From positions 7,192,001 to 7,256,000 of the forward strand of contig CAJFCV020000004.1 in the NCBI GenBank assembly GCA_904066235.2: a stretch of 64,000 bases of DNA, read 5' to 3'. The position numbers and the translations under genes were made by a program. Position 1 is the stretch's first letter. The number at the start of each line of letters is the position of its first letter. This document shows positions 1-21,682 of this stretch, in pieces. The stretch comes from Bursaphelenchus xylophilus (lineage: Eukaryota; Nematoda; Chromadorea; Rhabditida; Aphelenchoididae). The notes below the pieces were generated by a model. That model worked only from the letters and a program-made list of their open reading frames with translations, searched no databases and had not been told where the DNA came from.

Positions 1-3000
1 ATTAGGAGAACAAACTTCTCGACAAAACTGTATTTTAAGATGTTTTGATATTGTGGTTCAAACACCTGCCAAGGGTTCATATACTTTTGGAAAGCACAAG
101 TGTTCTAGTCCACCTTTATGCAAATATTGGGCTGTTAATGATTGTGTGGAATTTAATGAAGATGGATTTTCCAATCTATTCAATGCGAAAATTAGATAAG
201 GTCATCTACAAGTGCCTTGCTCAAAAAAAAGACCAAAGATTCAAAAAATATTGCATCTGTGTTTACATATTTTCCAGAAACTTGTTTTCCGACCATCAAT
301 CGCATTGAGAAAGTAAATGATGTCCATACAACTTGACCAGTCGGATAACCGCTCAATTCAACGATTGCAGACAGCTTAATCCTTCAGGATTAACATCCAG
401 AATTTAAAGTTGGGCCTTTATTTACTCTGTATACATACATCCGGAGGGATGACAAATCTTCCAAATAATTTATAAATGCGTTTTGCACCCGGAGAAACAC
501 GAAATTTTTAAATAAAATAAATTTTTAATTCTTTATCGATCAAAATCTGCATAAAATCGAAGTTGGAGTTTGATCCTTGACACGGAAGACGATATTAGTG
601 GTGGTCAAGCATGAGGAACGGATTATTTGCGTTATATGATGGTCATCGTTTACCCCATCGTCGATCCGTTCGCTGTAATCCTCGAGGCCGCGCGCAAAAG
701 CTTCTCTAAAATCGTCGTCCCTTCTCTTTTTACCGACCGTTGAAGCCGAAAATTGTTGCGCGAAAGATTAAGAGGAAGCGAATCGGTTCAGATGACCGGT
801 TCTGTCGTCGCAACGTGCCAATTAAGGACTTAACAATCCACGTTTTTTTGTATTTTCGGACTCGTCAGACATCTTACGGGCTTTGGATTTGGGATTAAAT
901 ATGAATTATGTAACTTCTGGAAGCCCTTGCTGGGCGGGGTGGGCGATTACATAACAGATCTTCTGGCGTTTTTTCGTTTGAATTGCTTGCTTGTTCTAAA
1001 ATCGCAGTTTGTTCCGAACTTACAAAAAGTATTCTCTCCCAATGTCTCCTATGATTTAGTACCCTCGGAACGTGGTAATTTCAGGAAGACAAAAAATATT
1101 TTTTGCTGCGTCATGGGTTTGGCGGGGCGGTTACAGCGAGTGATGTATTGTTTTTTCATTTCTCTCAAAATCCATTTAATGAACTTTATGCGAAAAGTCT
1201 CTTTTTCTCAAAGTTAATATTACCTCTTGTATCCTTTACATTGATATATATGTAAAAAGTTGGTTGTTTAGACTACTCAAATTTACTTTTTACTCTGTCC
1301 AAACAACTTTTTTTCGGTTCCTCATGGAGCGCTCGCAATTAGCCGAATATCAGCGTCGCTGTTACAGTAATCCGCGCTGACCCTCGGCCACTTATTCTGC
1401 GCGTGTTTTTAGTGCATTCCCAATTTCAGTTCCGCTTCGAAACCCTACGCATTTATTCGACTTTTCACCTTCATGTATCCCTAAAACGGACGGTAATTGT
1501 AAACACAAGCCCTGAAGGGATGCGTCGCTTTCCATGGAGTTATCGCGTTTCCGGAACGGTCAATAAAAGTCGCGACGTAATAACCGTGTAAATCACTTGG
1601 GAAACTGCGTTTTTCGAGGGTTTGTTTCAAAAAATTTATTTGGTTTTTTGTCGGAAAAAATGAAAATTTCTATTTATAAAGACGTAATCCGTAAAAAAAG
1701 TGCAAAGTCGGGAATGATCAGGTAAAATAATAGCTCGCTTTTTTAAAAGTAAGGTTGACGGTTCGTGTGAACATGATCTATTATATATCCCCTCCCGATT
1801 ATGTCAAAATTGTCCGGTTTACCAGGGGATTTACTTGCACTCCTAGCTCTTTCGGTGATTTTTGAAATCCGAGCCGAATTTGGCTCTCGTTTTCACTCTT
1901 TTTTTCGGGATATTTTATTACTCATTTTTGATGCGGTTTCTCTATTTTCGCATTAATATCGCGAGTAATTTGTTTGCCTTTAATCGTATGTTGTGTATTA
2001 CACATAGTAATCGTTTTAGGTAACGACCTCTCTTCATGCCATGTCTGCATTAAAACCCCCAAAAACAAACCTTCTTATCGCCCGAGGCGGTAGCACTTGG
2101 TTGTTATGACTTCCCGCTTTTTTTAATCAAAATGGAATTGTTTTAGGCGATCGTTTCCCGTCAACTGATCACGGTTGAGAGGGGCGTCTGACGTCAGTAC
2201 CTCCAATGATTTATTTCACCGTTCGTTGGGGAGAAATTGTTAAAATCAGAGGGTTTTAATTATTTTAATCACAGAAAACTCGGTCTCAGAATACAACGGT
2301 AGCAAAGTGTGGTTAAAACCGCGGAAAATACGTTGAAATCGGGCAAAAATTAAGTTGGAATTACTTTACACTCATCAAAAAATTTTTTTATTTTTGAGAA
2401 AAAATCATCGGAGGAGAACATTTCCACTGCATTATACCAGAGTTCTTTTTAAGTACTTTTTTCCGAATTTACGGTCGTCCCTTCAAAAATCCCAAAAAAG
2501 ATGTCCAAAATTTATGCAGATCGCCTAGCATTTGCGTCAGCGTCGGCTTGTCTTCCAGCAGCGATTTGCTAACATTTGTAGGCCGCTAAGCCTTATAAAA
2601 GCGATTGTTCGGCTCTGTTTTGCATTCCCCTTTTCGTGATCGATAATGATAAAACATTACTTTTGTTTGAAGGATTCGATAATTTCAAGTGATTAGGTTG
2701 TCATAAAGGGGAAATTATGACAAAAAAGGGCCTTCTGAATAACTTTTAATCGATTTTTGAGAAAGGGGGTGATTGAAAAACGTTTTTTCTCTAGCTAAAG
2801 TTCTATCTAGGTCTCGACAGCCCCTGTAAAAGAAGACCTAAAATTTTGGAAAAACAATGTCTAATCTTGACAAGGGTATAGGCAAAATTTGAAGACTATC
2901 TGAGTAACTGACCGCGAGTCAAACTTTATTCCTTGCATTCATCCCCGTGGCTTGCCGTTTTTGTGATCTTTAGGCTAATTCCACTTAGACTGGCTATTTC

Positions 3001-6000
3001 GAATATTACAAACGGCAGATATGATTTTCTCGAAATAAAGCGCAGCCTTATGACTAAGAAAACTAAGACCAAATGATGTTAATTAATTTTCTTGAGATCA
3101 TGCGTGTTTTCGTTGATTCTTTTAAAAACTTTACACATCCATTGATCAGTTCTCCCAAAGTACAATTCCCTAATAAAGTATCTGCTGAATATTGACGTCA
3201 TCGCGGTAAATTAAGGCAGTAATGACGCCAACAGACCGAGATCACCGTTGAAATTTGTTTTCCTGCAAAAAGTTGAACAAATGAGATGGGCATAAAAACA
3301 AGGGTAATAAACCTTCCGGGCACTCCTTTTAAGAGCCGCTAGTCCCAAAAAGCGTTATCATTGTCGTCATTGATGCGATTGGAGGGGGGCTTTAGCACGA
3401 GACTTCATTATATTATGCTTAATGAGTATGGGAATGACCGGATGTACGATTTTGTTTTATTCAGCTGAACGAGTACACCTGAATTCAGGTGTAATCGTAT
3501 ATAAAAATCGATATTATTTTACAGATTTTTACTCAGCTTTTTTTGATTTTACAATAATTGAGGGCTATCATTTAAATTTTCGTACCTTTTTGCTTTGTTG
3601 ATTAGTAATTTCGAATGTTTTTGGCGATCGTGTGATGTAATAAAATTGGGTACTTCTTACAAGACGCCTAAAATAACAAACTAATGGGGATTCATTGTTT
3701 TTTTAACTGACTTGCAGTAATGTCTTCGATTAAATTCTCGGCGCTCTAAGTTCCCTTTTCGATCTTGTCTGGTTTTTGGTTGTAAATACGAAATCTTACG
3801 TACAAAACAGTCACCGCCTGAAGGCCTAATCTCGGAAAGCCGGTTGTCTTCCTGTCTGTATGATATTAATGAGGCCCCAAATTACGCTTTTCTTCTTTTT
3901 TGATGACACGGCTTCTTCTTAACGCATTAATTCTAGGATTTTAAAATTAATATGGGTCAAAAATAAGTGTTACGCCCGTACTTAGAAGACGTGTTTTGTA
4001 AACAATTAATCGGTTCATTTGAATTGGACTTTTTTCTTTTATTGGAAATCGAATTAAATTCGCCAATTTTACAGTCCAGTCCGAACAAAAGTCTAATTCC
4101 CGGCTAGACCAGTTAGTTTTCGACTGAGTTCCTTTTTTTGCAATCAATTCTTACTTCTTGATCGATTTACAGAGTAATAAAAGCAAGTAAACTGCAGTCG
4201 GCGAGTGAATTTTGTACATGGATTACAGCCCCTGCATTACTTTGGCCCTATTTTTTGCTTATTTTTTATTTTTCGTTTCATTGGCCGTTCCTTCGACCGA
4301 ACTTCCGCCCTCCGAAATCCGAAAGGAAATTTAGAAAATTTTGGTACGATTTTGTGGAGAAAAACTATGAATCTTTGAATTGTAGCTGTTCCCTTTCTCT
4401 ACATTCACGTATCCTGCATTTCCATATGATTCTTTTCACTGGAGGTCTTTGATCGCTGTACAAAAAATATATTGTACTGCTGTGTACTTCATAGTTCAAG
4501 TAGTACAAAATTAGGTATAATTAAGGCCTCGGCAAGACGTTCCGCTACTTACGGATTTGGCAATATTTGTTTGCTGAATACGGCTTGTTTTTAAATACGG
4601 TGAAGGTCTCTAAGATGTAAATGAAGATCTTGATTGTTCTCGTCTTTACTAATTATAATCAATATGTAAACTTTTATGACCTGAGGCAAACTCCTGAACT
4701 CGTTGACGTATCGTTCCGTTTTCCCAAACCTGACTAATCTCCGTCCCTATTTTTAATCCTTTTTTTGCAGGGTTCCACTTTCTCGAACCTAAAATGAGAA
4801 AAGTAAATCGACGAACTTCCTGTCGACTCCTTGGCCATACACACCTTTCGGGGCCGTGTTCAGCAAACCGAGACGAAAGCAGGGACGCCATAACTTATTC
4901 AAGGCTCTCACAGAAAGCGAGAATACATCATTTTTAAATGATGTTGAGGGTGATTGTCTTAAAACTTTCCCTACACTCATGTTTACTCTTTGTTTTGTGG
5001 GGTTAAAAATGCTCGGAGTAATGAGCAAAGGTTACCAGAATTAAGGTCCAATCTGTAATCGTAATTACCTTATCCATGATTCCTTAATCCCTCGAATGTC
5101 TCGTTTTTCTGTTAATAGCAGTACACCTGATTGTCCGAGGTCTCCAGCTGTTCTTCCGTCTCTTTTATGGGGCCGGAACGTGTTCCCATCTTATTGTGTA
5201 ACCCTGGTTTTTTACGTTGTTCCCACGTAATAACTGTTCGTCTTGAACTGATGACTAATATTCCCTTCTTGAAGGTCATATTCTTTAATTGTTCGATATC
5301 AAAACATTGATGTTACTTTTTTTCTCACGCTTTTATCAATCTGTATTTTTTCGAGGCTGAAAATGTGTTTTTACTATTACTGCCCAACTATTTTTTACTG
5401 CGGTCTATCGTCTTTCTTTACCATCAAAAAGCCCGTTAAGACCTGAGGGTTTTTTGGCCAGCGAAATCAGAAAAAGCGCGCTAATCCGCTTAATTTACTC
5501 ATTGGAGAGATTGAAATGGGAAAGAATTGATGGGACAGACCCGATTCGAAGCCCCCAAATTGGGCAAAAAAAACACACGTACGTGGATTCAAAGTGTGTG
5601 ATTACTGCTTGGCTACTATTTTCTTACCTTGGCCAAAAAGGAAAATGTGCAGACTGCTTGGTGGCGGAGAGGGTAGATTTGTTTTTAGCAGACTTTATCT
5701 TTAATTTTGTGTTGTTCTTTTATAATTTGGGACACTTGTTGTTGCCCAAACCCTTAGGGCTTTTAATTAATACATTTTCTGTTCATACCACCCTCATATT
5801 TGCAGATTCTTTAATTGGACCTTATATAGATGATTTTAAAACTTTTTCATTCCTTTAAAGCTTGACGGCTTCTTAACTTTACTTATGTTAGTTCCTAAAT
5901 ATTTTAACATCAAATTGACCAATACAATTAACTGCCCAGGGGTTTTGAAACGATTCCACCTACACTTGTTTGGCGGACTCTTGTCGTATCTTCACATCCA

Positions 6001-9000
6001 TCCCCTTAGGGAATCGGGGACTCGGCCACGCCGGGAAAATCTTTTTTAATTTGTCCCACACAAACTTTTATTGGTGACAAATTGCTGGAGGGATCTATTT
6101 TTATGACTCTGTTCGTCTATTTCGATGGTTCGTACTCAAAGAATTTGGAGATGGGATAAAGGGGATGAATGGAGGGGAAACGTTCTGGGTGATTAACATT
6201 ACTCGTAAAGAAAGTAGTAATCTTGAGGATACTCTGATCGTGTCTAGAAACCATGGGAAAGGGAGGAAACTTGTAGGTTTGTATAAAGGCCTTGGGAACG
6301 GCCGTGGGATATTGTATTGTATGGCAAAAATTTGGCCACATAATCTTTTGGGGCTCTATAGTATTATTAGATTGTCATTTATGACGATTCAGAAGCTCTG
6401 AGATCTGACGCAAAGATTTTGTTGGAACTTGAGAAAAACTATGACAAAAGATCGTTGAAAATCTCGACTGGCGAGGTAAAATTTCAACTAGTTGATAAGA
6501 AATAAAACATAGGTTACGTAAACCACTATTGTAACCTTTTATATACATAAGTAAATCTAGGTACCCCATCTCGGGCATTTTCCTTACTAACTTGACGTTC
6601 TCAACGACCTCTCCGATGACTTTTTGGGGACCGGAAGATCCAGTTCGTATAATTTTACCTGTTTCTGGCCCCATCATGCCTCCCTTCCACACGCCCTCCG
6701 GGTTTTACTTCCCGCTCCCAAATCGATTTCGGATACTCATCCGGTTTATATCAGATACAATGGCGTCCATTATACACTTGTTATGTCTCTATTACATTTC
6801 AAAAAGGAAAGGGGCAATTTGGGGAAGGAAAAATGGGCTTTTGGGGAATCTCTATGTACAGGATATGGATATGGTACTAGAATGTATTTTAGATGTCTAT
6901 ATTGTAAACAAAACTTTTATTTCAACACATTGAATCTTGTTAGGTATGTGTCTAAACTCCTTTAAGGCAAATCTTCTTAATTGTAAGCACTTTATTTGAT
7001 TAAAATCATATGGATTATAATTCATTTACTAGATTCGTTCAAGTTTTTCGTCCCATTTGGCCTTAAGAGTATTAGTTAAACTTTTAACCTTGTATTTTAC
7101 AAAGAACATCGTTTTTTCACTTCCGGTTTTTTGTTTTTGTCTAAATTTTGAGGACTTTTTTGACCCGAACTTAAAATTCTGCAGAAACTAATAAGGAAAT
7201 CATCATTTTTAATAGCTCAGATGGCCAGTAAACAATCCTATCGTTACCGCGGCTTCCTCTCAGGAATGAAATCATGTCTCTGATACTGTTATTAGTCACA
7301 TGGAGGTCCTCACAAAACATGATGAAGCACTAAGCGCTTATCTCGATTGTTGTTATAGTCGAAAAATGGTTTTATAACTTCTTTCAAATCAAATAGAGGC
7401 GGTTTTAGGGTTGAGTCATCCGCTGAAGACATCTTTTGGACGCGTTATATTATGGTAGTTAGTCAGTTAGAGCGTCATCATTTGCGATTCACATCTTTTT
7501 CGGGGTTGCTGTTTCCGGGGAGCTCATCGTTCTTATTTAATCTACATAAGGTTTGGTCAGAATGTTATATTTCTTGAGTTTTGACTCTTAAAAGTATTGT
7601 TTATATTTATATCTCAGACGCTGATTAGACCTAAACATTATTGCGTAACTCATCCGTTCCAATAACCTCTTTTTAATTAAATTGAAGAAGATTTTGCCGC
7701 ACAGGGAATCTTTAAATTTGAGAAGATTTTTTTTTTTTGGTTGCCATGGTGGCCTTTTACAACTATCAGGGCCACGGAAAATACGAGTTTTTTTACAGAA
7801 AACGGATATAAACGAGTATTCTGAATAAATTCAAGTGGCTGGGAATGGAAACCAGCATCTTAACTCCTCATTTCCATAGTGGACAGTTTGTTTCCAGCCC
7901 TTAATCCGTCTGTTTATATTAAACTTGACTTCCTCAAACCGAATAAAAAGTAATTGTGGGGTTTGGAGCGTTGACAAACGCGTCAAAATATACGCGCAAT
8001 TAGAGTTCAACTCTCAAAATCCTACATTCTTTTAGTAGTTGGGGGGCTGGTTGGAGATTTCCGGAAGTCGAAATTGTCTTTATCAACGTTTTTTGGGAGA
8101 TTTTTTTTTACTGTATTTTGTAATCTAAGTTGTGGAGAAATACATTTTTCCCATTACATTTTGAATACAACTACAAACAAATAAATTATGAGACATACAG
8201 CAATTCACGTACATTTCCGTAAATTTAGATGTAATCCAAAACTTTTTTCCTTCAAAATTTAGAATTTTTTGTTACGCGTTACCTCGAACACCAGATTTAA
8301 ATGAACATCAACATTCGAGTGTATTATCCGTCTTTTATTTACCTCCAGATTCGCATCTCCTCCTTCCTCCCCTCCCTTGCCACCCAATCTAATGATTATG
8401 GCCTACTCTTCCTTCAGTTTCCTCATATATTTTAGGGGATTAGCTTAAGACTGTTTAAGATATTTGGACTCCTACGGTTATCACAATTAAAATTGAATAA
8501 CGAAGTTTGAATTCTTTTATTTTCAAACCAGTCTGAGAAAGTGTAATACAGGGAAAATAAACACGTTAGACAGATATTATTAGCACGTTCCAGAAGTATT
8601 ATATTTTCCCAGTCTTTTATTAATAATTTTGGGGAATTTGGAGGATTTGTAGCTGGGTCACGCTATTCTTAAAGGTGTTTTCAATCTAATTTGATAATTA
8701 AATCTGTGGACAACCCAATCTAAATGGAATTACAGCCTTCATCCTTGCATCCAAACTGTCGTTGTATAGTCGAATTTAACGTATTCGGTGCCAGGTTATC
8801 TTTGCAGGTCCTCTTTTTTGGGAGTTAATCCGATTTTGATTTCCCGAAGAAATAATTCGAATAATCTCCCTTCGAGATACCACCATTTGCCCGATTACCA
8901 TGGTATTCTTTCTCCTTTTTAGGTAAATTTGGATTGTTAATCGTAGAAATTAATTTCTTTAAAGGTCTAAATGGTTTAACTCCCTTCGATTTGTTCTTGT

Positions 9001-9840
9001 TTATGAAAATAGTTACTAATTTTGTAAATAACGTTGTTATTTGGTTACAAAAGGAGTGGAAACCCGTTCGTTTGAGCACTCGAAGTCTAGAAAACCCCGC
9101 TCAAATTGTCCATGACCCCACCCTCACAACAGTCCATCTTTTAAAAGGTAAAATAAGGTATTTTTGATCCGTTTATAGATGCTCCCCTACGATAAGCGAC
9201 TTCTTCCCCTTACATCTGACAAGTAAACCAAAGAAAACCGCTTACTTTTTATTTTCCTGACCTTTCTAACACATCGACGAATCGAATGGACGGAGATTTT
9301 CACTTTGTCATTTATTAGTTGGGGTTTCTTTTTTAATTCCCGAAGATTCGATAATTACTCGAGCTTGTAGAGAAGAAAGTTTTCAAGTTTAGAACGCATC
9401 AGACAACTCGAAGAGGGGTTAGTGTTATACGGATTACCGTTTTTTCGTTTAAAATTTGTAAGCTAAATTTTCGCGGGTCTTTGGCATTTCCTTGGCTTTC
9501 CGTTTTAGGATTTGCGGATTTCGGTCGACGGTTTCAGAAATTTATCAATCAGCCGGCTTGGAGTTTTATGAACAATTTGTAGCTAAAGTTTTATGTCACC
9601 TCTATGCCTTTTATTATCAATTTCTTCTGATTTAAATCTAAAGTAATATCACAAAAATTCTGGGAATGGTAATTATTTTGGATATAAAGGTTTTAGGTAC
9701 CACTGGGTCCAAAAAATTGTTTGACAGATGTACTTTTGGCTCGGAATTTATTGTCGAGACGTTCTTTATCACGCCAAGAAAATGGGAATCCCCCACGAAA
9801 TTTGTTTTCTTTCGCGGAAATTTGATTTCTTATCCCGAAA
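1..9840. other. Long stretch without a supported gene
   Basis: No open reading frame here shows a recognisable domain, a convincing signal peptide, or a chain of phase-matched exons. Sampled lines of the + strand have more T than A, a bias typical of sense-strand nematode introns, so this may be upstream intronic or regulatory DNA of the Ca2+ ATPase gene that starts at 11059. Islands of more balanced composition at about 620-830, 4790-4920 and 6590-6740 could be isolated exons or promoters, but none connects to a gene model I can defend. Confidence 0.5.
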
Positions 9841-11058
9841 ACAGCTCATATCATGTTGGAGCCAGAGGCACGGACAACCCGAACCATTCCTGAACTTTCA
9901 ACTCGTTCTTCTTTTGCCGTTTCAAGACTTGGGAGCATGGGGGAGAATGTGTTTTCGGAGTGAAATTACGGCTTCCAAGGTAAGCCTTCCATAATATTAT
10001 TTTATTTTGAAGCCAATCAAGCGACGATTTACTAAGCGAGGAAGAGAGTTGTTAGGGAGAGAGAAGGGAAAGGAACGGGAACCCCGGTGAATATTTTATA
10101 TGGGACTTTTATTTTCTTTTTGGTTAGATTAATTGATGGATAAATTGTGGGAATCCGGGGGCCTGGGTTTGGTTTATGAATATTCTGTAGAGAATGCTCG
10201 TTGTATAAGATGATGTGATGAGATGAATGAATGAAGCCATCCGACGTTCGGTTTCATTGATATTTTGAATATCTGATATTCTTATTCATAAAATAATATT
10301 ATTCATGAGGTTAACGTTTGTCAATGAGTTGCAGCCTAATCTTTAGATTCCTTTTTCTAAATCAATGTTTTCTGCTCTGTCTACCCATGCAATGACCCTT
10401 CTTTTATATCGTTTTTTCATGGGCTATGTCCTTGAACTCCCTCCCTCAATAGCATCCCACTTACCGACTACATTTAGGCCATGGCTTATTGTACGCGGCC
10501 CTTTTAAGGCCTCTCTTATAGTGCGGCTGCGAATAAACAGAGATTTGGCTTGTAAATTATACCTCCATGGCCATGAAATTTGTTTTCATTCTGAATTTGA
10601 CCTTTTTTATTTTTTTAATTGCTTGGGGGAGATGTTTAGCATCTTCTGACTTGATTTTTAATGTACTGGGTCGATTCCAAACTGATTCATTGTATAAAAT
10701 ATATATTTTTTATATGCATTTATCGTTGCATTTTTATTAACTAAATTTTTTATCAAGGATAATATTAATATTTCGCGGGTCTTTATAATTTCGGGCATTA
10801 TCTAGTACACTAACTGTTTGATCTGTTATTTTCAGTCCGTAAAGGCGGTTAACGGGTGCCTTGAAGAGCTGGGAAAAGCGGGAACACCCCCGGAATTCCC
10901 CTGATGAGAGTGAAATCGACTGATTAATCGACTGACTTTATTCATTACACAGTAACAGCTGGATCAGACAAGAACTTACTGATTTGCCCTTCCCTGTAAC
11001 ATTGGCATCTTCTCCATATCCAAGTTGACCCCCTTCCAACACATTTCCGTCCATCAAA
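9841..11058 (+). other. Candidate 5' UTR exons and intron of the Ca2+ ATPase gene
   Basis: A GTAAGCC donor follows position 9979 and a TTTTCAG acceptor ends at about 10836, which would join a non-coding exon near 9850-9979 to a leader running to the start codon at 11059. The upstream piece contains a short open frame (ATG near 9938) that closes before the donor. A second possible acceptor, TTACACAG, lies near 10950. Transcript data would be needed to confirm any of these; the alternative is plain promoter DNA. Confidence 0.3.
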
Positions 11059-18922
<7,864 letters not shown>

Positions 18923-19539
18923 CCAGGACATAATGTTTCACTAATCATGTACAAGACTTGTTATCGTGGCCTTAACTATACCTCATAATCCCCCACACAC
19001 CCACCCCAGATGTTCTATTTGTATTCGGATATACAAGAAGAGAAAAGAGCGTATTATTTTTTTTCATTGTTTGTTTCACTTACTCGTCGTTAGGTCTAAT
19101 AAAAAGTATTGTTATTTGAAAAGTCAAGGTTGTAGTTGAAATGAACGGTCAGACAGTCTCTCTCTCTCATTAATGCGAGAGAAAGTTCTCGACGAACAGC
19201 AGATTCGCTTTTTAAAAAAGTGCCAGGAAAGGTGATTATGTAATTAAAAAACTGCGTGAAGCATGAAGTCCATATCTCTTTTCAATTTGAAAAATCAAAC
19301 ACAAACGCCGGAAGCTAACCGATTTCATTCCAAAATGATACTGTAATCCTCGAAACCTCAATCGAATGGATAAAAATTTGAACTCGACCTTTATTGTGGG
19401 TTATAATATTCTTTTCAACTTCACCTCTCTCACGGTTATAACAACGGTTATAATTGGATGCTGGATTCTTTGTAACATGAGATAATCTCCATCAGACATA
19501 AAAGGCACCCTTCCTTCCCCTCCACTTTACTCTACAAAT
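18923..19539. other. 3' UTR of the Ca2+ ATPase gene and promoter of the next gene
   Basis: The AATAAA at 19098-19103 fits polyadenylation of the long ATPase transcript. A TATA-like CATAAAAGG near 19497 precedes the start codon at 19540 by about 40 bp. Nothing else is recognisable. Confidence 0.5.
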
Positions 19540-20591
19540 ATGTGGCTGAAAGTGGTATCAGCTTGCGTTTTATTAACTGTCAGCCAAGCTGCTACCAATT
19601 ATCCCAAATCTGTGGCCAAAATGGGGAAATTAGTGAGCTCCGCGTTGACTGAAGACATTTTAAATTGTGGATTTGATCGATTCTACCTAGCAGTGAAGGG
19701 AAAACGCAGCTTTAAAAACGCAACTGACGGTAAGGAGTACAGCTTGAAGAATTAAATTTGTTGAAAGGACAAATTTTAAACTGAACGTTATAGATATAAT
19801 TGCCAATTGTAAAAGCAAACTACTCAGCCAGTCGCAGTTTATTGGGCCAGCCATGTCGCTGAGTACAAAGTTGCATAACACAACCGCCTTTGTCGACGAG
19901 GTCGTTGTAGCGTTGGAATCTCAATGGAAAGGTTTCTTTATTACGGTAAGAGTCGGATTATGACTAATCAGAGAGAACTTCGATTTTATTTCAAATAAGG
20001 TGCAAGGCTGCATGCTTTGAGGAGCGGTCCAGTCAGTTGGCTACTGTTGCGCCGTTTGGCTGGCGATCCAATTTGAGATTCAGCCCAATGAGTGGAGGTT
20101 TAAGACTGACTAAAATTGACCGCTAAGACGGCTTGTCCTAAAAAAGGTCGTTAAATCACTCGATTGTATTATTTTCAACATGCAATCTTATTTTTTGTCG
20201 CCTTTATGACAACATAATATTATTAACGCATGGAAAACGCTTCTTTTTTTTTAATTTCTCTGAAATCTTTTTTCGTATTTCACGTTGTAAGAACCATTTC
20301 CGGAAACACTGATCATTTCTTATAGGTCAAGAAGCTGAACATTAAGACCCCGTCCCAATTTGACAACAAATTGTCGAGCAAGGTAAGTGATACGGAAGAA
20401 GAAGAAGAAGAGGGTGACTCATGCATAAAGATGCCCCTTTCCCGATATCCAATATCTTTTTCCAGATAATCACCAAACCCAATATCAAAAATGTGTTCAA
20501 AGCCATCAAGAAGAAGGTGAGCAGTGCTGATTGGAAGTCCCTGGTCTCCACTTTCGGCGGGGTCCTCAACTTTTCCCGTTTTGGATTTTGA
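19540..20591 (+). CDS. Secreted protein of unknown function
   Basis: Exons 19540-19729, 19794-19945, 20326-20382 and 20466-20591 join in frame to 174 residues. The N-terminus MWLKVVSACVLLTVSQA is a signal peptide. The mature part is about 157 residues, basic, with two cysteines (near 45 and 70) and several lysine-rich stretches, and ends SRFGF; it has no membrane helix. I recognise no family; length and composition are like many small nematode secreted proteins. An AATAAA a few bases after the stop (about 20603) supports the end. The CATAAAAGG upstream is the probable TATA box. Confidence 0.7.
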
Positions 20592-20883
20592 TAAAAAATT
20601 TAAATAAATAAATGTTGAACAAAGAAGTGAGAAGTTAGAAAGACGAAAAGTCAAGAATTACTCTTGATTCTATGTTTCACAACTGTAGCCAGGGGCGACG
20701 AGGGACAAAAAACGCCTGAAAAACGTGAAAAGCCCTCAGGACAGGAACAACAGCTGTGGTGTTGGTAATCATTTTGCAAGGTAAAGGTCAGAAAACCAAC
20801 GATTTTTGAAATGTGGTGTTGCCCGGCGGTTAATGACCTCAGGCGTATAAAAAAGCAGACTTGGGCGAGAGCGAACAGACCAC

Positions 20884-21626
20884 ATGTTATCTTATTCACG
20901 CGTCCTTTCTCTGGTTTTTGATGAAATATCTACAAAATGACAATATTCCCGTATTTTACAATTAGTAACAGAAATTCTGTGTTAACCAGTTTTTTATAAC
21001 TTAAAAACGGAGGCGAAAAAATTTAATGTCTTGCAAGACAGTAATGACTTGCAATGATTTACTCTTTTTACTGTAGTAAACCCCCTGATAACTAACAACC
21101 AATATTAATCATAACTCAGCTGACAATTCCCTTTACGTTTTACACTTTTTCCTTATCAGCACTTAACGTTTCATTACTCCAAATCTTATTTTTCTTTCTA
21201 TTTTTTGACCCAACTTTTAAATAGCCCTCGGCCAAATCGTGTTCCTTCTCTTGATCCGATTTTCTTCCAAATGTACTTATTTCCCCTCAGGGCATATTTC
21301 GAAAACTCTCCTTTGGTTGGCAGGTATTCCTTTCTCTCGGTTCAGTGGTCCTACTTTCTTCTATTGTTTACATTGTATTCGAAGGGATCTTGGACTTTAT
21401 TGTTAGTTTGTGGCACGTTGAGGGAGGGAACGCTCGGATTTTGAATCGGAAATTTAAATGGGTTGACGGCCCGGAGGGTCTATTCTATGAGGACAAGGTG
21501 AAATTGAGGTCACAGTTTCAAAGTTTGAACAATATTGACCCTAAAGCTCTAAAGACCAAACAATTTCAAGGTTTCTTGGATTACTGTAGATTAAAGCCGC
21601 CAATTCCAAAATTTTGCCGATTCTAA
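20884..21626 (+). CDS. Possible small secreted or membrane protein (tentative model)
   Basis: A TATAAAAA box at about 20846 lies 38 bp before an ATG at 20884. Joining 20884-20913 to 21324-21626 (acceptor GGCAG, phase 0) gives 110 residues. They start with a long hydrophobic region, about residues 8-32, and continue with a soluble part that contains FKWVDGPEGLFYEDKV and ends PKFCRF. The second exon has coding-like composition over its last 250 bp. The weak point is the donor GTTTTTG after the tenth codon; another first exon is quite possible. No family recognised. Confidence 0.35.
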
Positions 21627-21682
21627 TTACTCTTTGCTATTTTAAAGATAATTTTTGCTTATTTTAGATTCCATAAGTGAGC

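Noticed and set aside
5454..5858. 135-codon open frame on the + strand
   Set aside because: It starts with TTG, contains no methionine, has no recognisable motif and no exon borders; probably chance in T-rich DNA.
6375..6692. Minus-strand frame with a protein-like start (MMGPETGKIIRTGSSG) and a possible GTAAGG donor
   Set aside because: No second exon with a fitting phase and no domain; kept only as an unproven island.
6592..6965. Two overlapping + strand frames of 113 codons
   Set aside because: Opposite or shifted reading of the same island; no start context, no signal peptide, and stops in all frames soon after.
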